Positions 62,321 to 64,000 of a stretch of 64,000 bases of DNA are shown piece after piece. The notes under the pieces were generated by a model. It was not told where the DNA came from. It did no database searches and saw only the letters and a list, made by a program, of their open reading frames with translations. Every line of letters starts with the position of its first letter. Position 1 is the first letter of the stretch. This DNA comes from Lepidonotus clava (Eukaryota; Annelida; Polychaeta; Phyllodocida; Polynoidae), in contig OW387147.1 in assembly GCA_936440205.1 (NCBI GenBank), forward strand, positions 25,693,629 to 25,757,628, in the 5' to 3' direction. Both the position numbers and the translations under genes were made by a program.

Positions 62321-63312
62321 GTGTTTTGTCTTTGTTTTTGTATCAGATACCTATAGAAACATAAGATTTACTTAAGAAAAATGGAGTTATGCATTCCATT
62401 CATATCATAGTTTAAGCGTGGTTAGATTATTCTTTTGAAATGATAACAACTTCATGAATCAGCTAACGACATTCGCAGTATATGATAATCGTGACCAAGA
62501 AAGATGATACGAATCATTTTATGCAAATCTCCCTTTGCCTCACACTGGGTATAGTCATGGGGTATTATATATCCTATCCAGTCTTTTCCCTAACCAATTC
62601 CTGATATTCAAGAAAATAAGTATTTCATCAGTATTCCAATGGTTCACTGATCCTCAGTTCAATTCAACGAAGTAAGCCATGCACCAAGTAAGGTTATGGA
62701 AAAAGGCAAATGTTTTTCAATCAACTATAAGTTTCTAGGTAAATGAGATACATTATTCATATATAATATTCAGGATAAATTGGACAATTAATGGTTAGAA
62801 ATAATTATGTCTAAATAGTTTTAGATAAAAAGTATGAGCACATGACAATCCCTCCATGATGTTATCGTACAATGACTATCAACATTATTGTTAATTTCAC
62901 AATTATCATTATGGGCCCTAATGAATAACAGTATACTGGAAATCTCCCGGATTGTCCACAGAGTTGAGAGCAAAGCAAAATATAATTGCCACTCTATACA
63001 CGCATCGTGATGAGAGAGGTCTCTGATATTTCTCCCACCCATCCAGGATGGAAGACCACATGCAGACAGGGGTAAGGGGTAACAATAATGATTGATGCCC
63101 TTGCAAAATAAGTGCCCAAAGATTCGTAATCCCACACTCTTTTGGGGCCAATTTAGATTAAAAACCGTGTTGACTCTGTCTAAAAGTATAATATGTGGAC
63201 CATAGAAGTATAGATGGTAGATAACCTACTGCTCAATCATCAACACTTGAAAGGATATAATGCTTCCTTTGGTCAATGGAGCATGGTCCCCTGGCCATAA
63301 CCGCGCTGGCAT

Positions 63313-63313
<1 letters not shown>
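62321..63313. other. Downstream non-coding sequence
   Basis: About 1 kb of AT-rich sequence after the gene. Open stretches on the minus strand near 62820-63150 overlap in two frames and match nothing I know. I call no gene here. Confidence 0.6.

Positions 63314-63362
<49 letters not shown>
63314..63362. repeat. (AC)n-(AT)n compound microsatellite
   Basis: About 18 AC units run directly into about seven AT units. Confidence 0.95.
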
Positions 63363-63479
63363 CACATAATAAGGTGAATATTTTGTTAATGAACCTTGAC
63401 ATTATAACCAGATAACACAGTCATGTGATACGTTTTATGTGTGGAAACATGGCTGCAAGTTTTGCAACTATTTTGTGGG

Positions 63480-63730
63480 GTGTCTTCGCCTCTCCCTTTA
63501 CCTAATCCTCACTTGTTTACTTAAGGGCTGGCGACCGTCGCCCCTGTCCCGGCCTGGACTTAATCCCCCCCGACCTTGTTTACACAGCTATTAAATAAGG
63601 AACAGCTGACGCACCCTCTGCCCCGTACTCTGCACACTGTAAAGAAAGAGCCAGGAGGGCCGGGAGGGCAAAGGAAGGGCCGGGCCCAGTCTGTCCACTC
63701 CTGGTGTAAAAAGATACGCATCATAGTTTT
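63480..63730. other. GC-rich patch, function unknown
   Basis: A locally GC- and C-run-rich stretch (CCCCCCC near 63567, GGGCCGGGAGGGC near 63657) in otherwise AT-rich flank. It could belong to the next gene or to a repeat. I see no supported exon. Confidence 0.4.
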
Positions 63731-63740
63731 AAAAAACGCC

Positions 63741-63965
63741 AAGAAAGGGTCTATTTTTACAATCTTCGCATGTCCTTGTTTCTAGAAATAAGGGTACTTT
63801 TTCCACAAAAATATCCGTGATATGGAAAAAAGGGTCCTTTTTCCCTGGAAAATATGTAATTTCGCGAAAAAAAGGGTTGTTTTTAGCCACAAAGAGTCAG
63901 CGTTTTGTGAAAAAAGGGTTCCTTTTAGGGATGCAAAATGTCAGTGGAAAGGGGGTATTTTCTGT
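63741..63965. repeat. Degenerate tandem repeat, about 42-bp period
   Basis: Cores like AAAAAAGGGTCCTTTTT occur near 63746, 63791, 63831, 63873, 63915 and 63952, spaced 37-45 bp, with variable sequence between. The core is itself partly palindromic (AAAGG and CCTTT). It continues close to the window edge. Confidence 0.65.
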
Positions 63966-64000
63966 TTTGAAGAACGATGATATGTCCTACCTTTATATTT

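Noticed and set aside
62821-63151. Two overlapping minus-strand open frames downstream of the gene
   Set aside because: They sit in different frames over the same DNA, contain no recognisable domain and show no splice sites.
63560-63785. Possible first exon of a neighbouring gene in the GC-rich patch
   Set aside because: Open frames exist on both strands but without domain content or a clear donor. The composition alone is not enough.

Overview
The window is animal DNA and is almost filled by one plus-strand gene. I read 73 coding exons (37 to 61663) and a spliced 3' UTR exon, separated by AT-rich, mostly 150-1100 bp introns with consensus GT-AG ends. The exons join in one frame with no stop: their lengths sum to 36,366 nt, or 12,121 residues plus the stop. 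The start of the gene lies upstream, so the protein is longer still. It is a secreted, mucin-like giant. The carboxy end has TSP1, TIL, VWC-like and CTCK (cystine-knot) domains, as in the SCO-spondin and gel-forming mucin group. The organism cannot be named from the sequence. A marine invertebrate (invertebrate deuterostome, mollusc or similar) fits, but this is inference.

Layout. From 37 to 54575 the gene alternates about 140-residue globular modules with Thr/Ser/Gly/Pro-rich mucin tracts. I count 20 modules (the first only by its second half). Each is split over two exons ('a' about 254-281 nt, 'b' about 148-163 nt) by a phase 0 intron, and each is bounded by phase 1 introns. Each complete module has one cysteine near its start and one near its end. 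Most carry a D-A-S-D-x-L-x-G-S-like motif. Two subtypes are clear: type I (modules 1-4, 12, 19, 20; hallmarks FKYFWNQ and EFCEE) and type II (modules 5-11, 13; hallmarks NEQVF, LMEIPTF and VCAIPP). Modules 14-18 are diverged. I cannot assign the module to a named family.

The linkers between modules run from 16 to about 2,460 residues. The basic unit is a 27-bp repeat coding TTTTSGVSG. In four huge exons (4.9, 7.3, 5.0 and 3.3 kb) 14 such units plus a 72-bp linker unit (core SRQGTTARPSTTTTHGG) form a 450-bp higher-order repeat, present about 43 times in total. This resembles satellite higher-order structure inside an open reading frame.

From 54894 to 61663 lie a VWC-like segment, two TSP1 domains, TIL, VWC-like, TSP1, VWC-like, TSP1 plus a Thr-rich tract, TIL, VWC-like and a CTCK domain. 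A 3' UTR exon with AATAAA ends the gene near 62,320. Downstream is non-coding sequence with an (AC)n(AT)n microsatellite and a degenerate repeat of about 42 bp. Introns hold a piggyBac-like MITE (3708-4049), a probable foldback element (about 31120-31510) and a relic mucin exon (about 11125-11170).

The picture is a beads-on-a-string glycoprotein: disulfide-closed beads between O-glycosylated rods, with a carboxy-terminal cystine knot that in this family drives dimerisation. No second gene, tRNA, rRNA or CRISPR array was seen.
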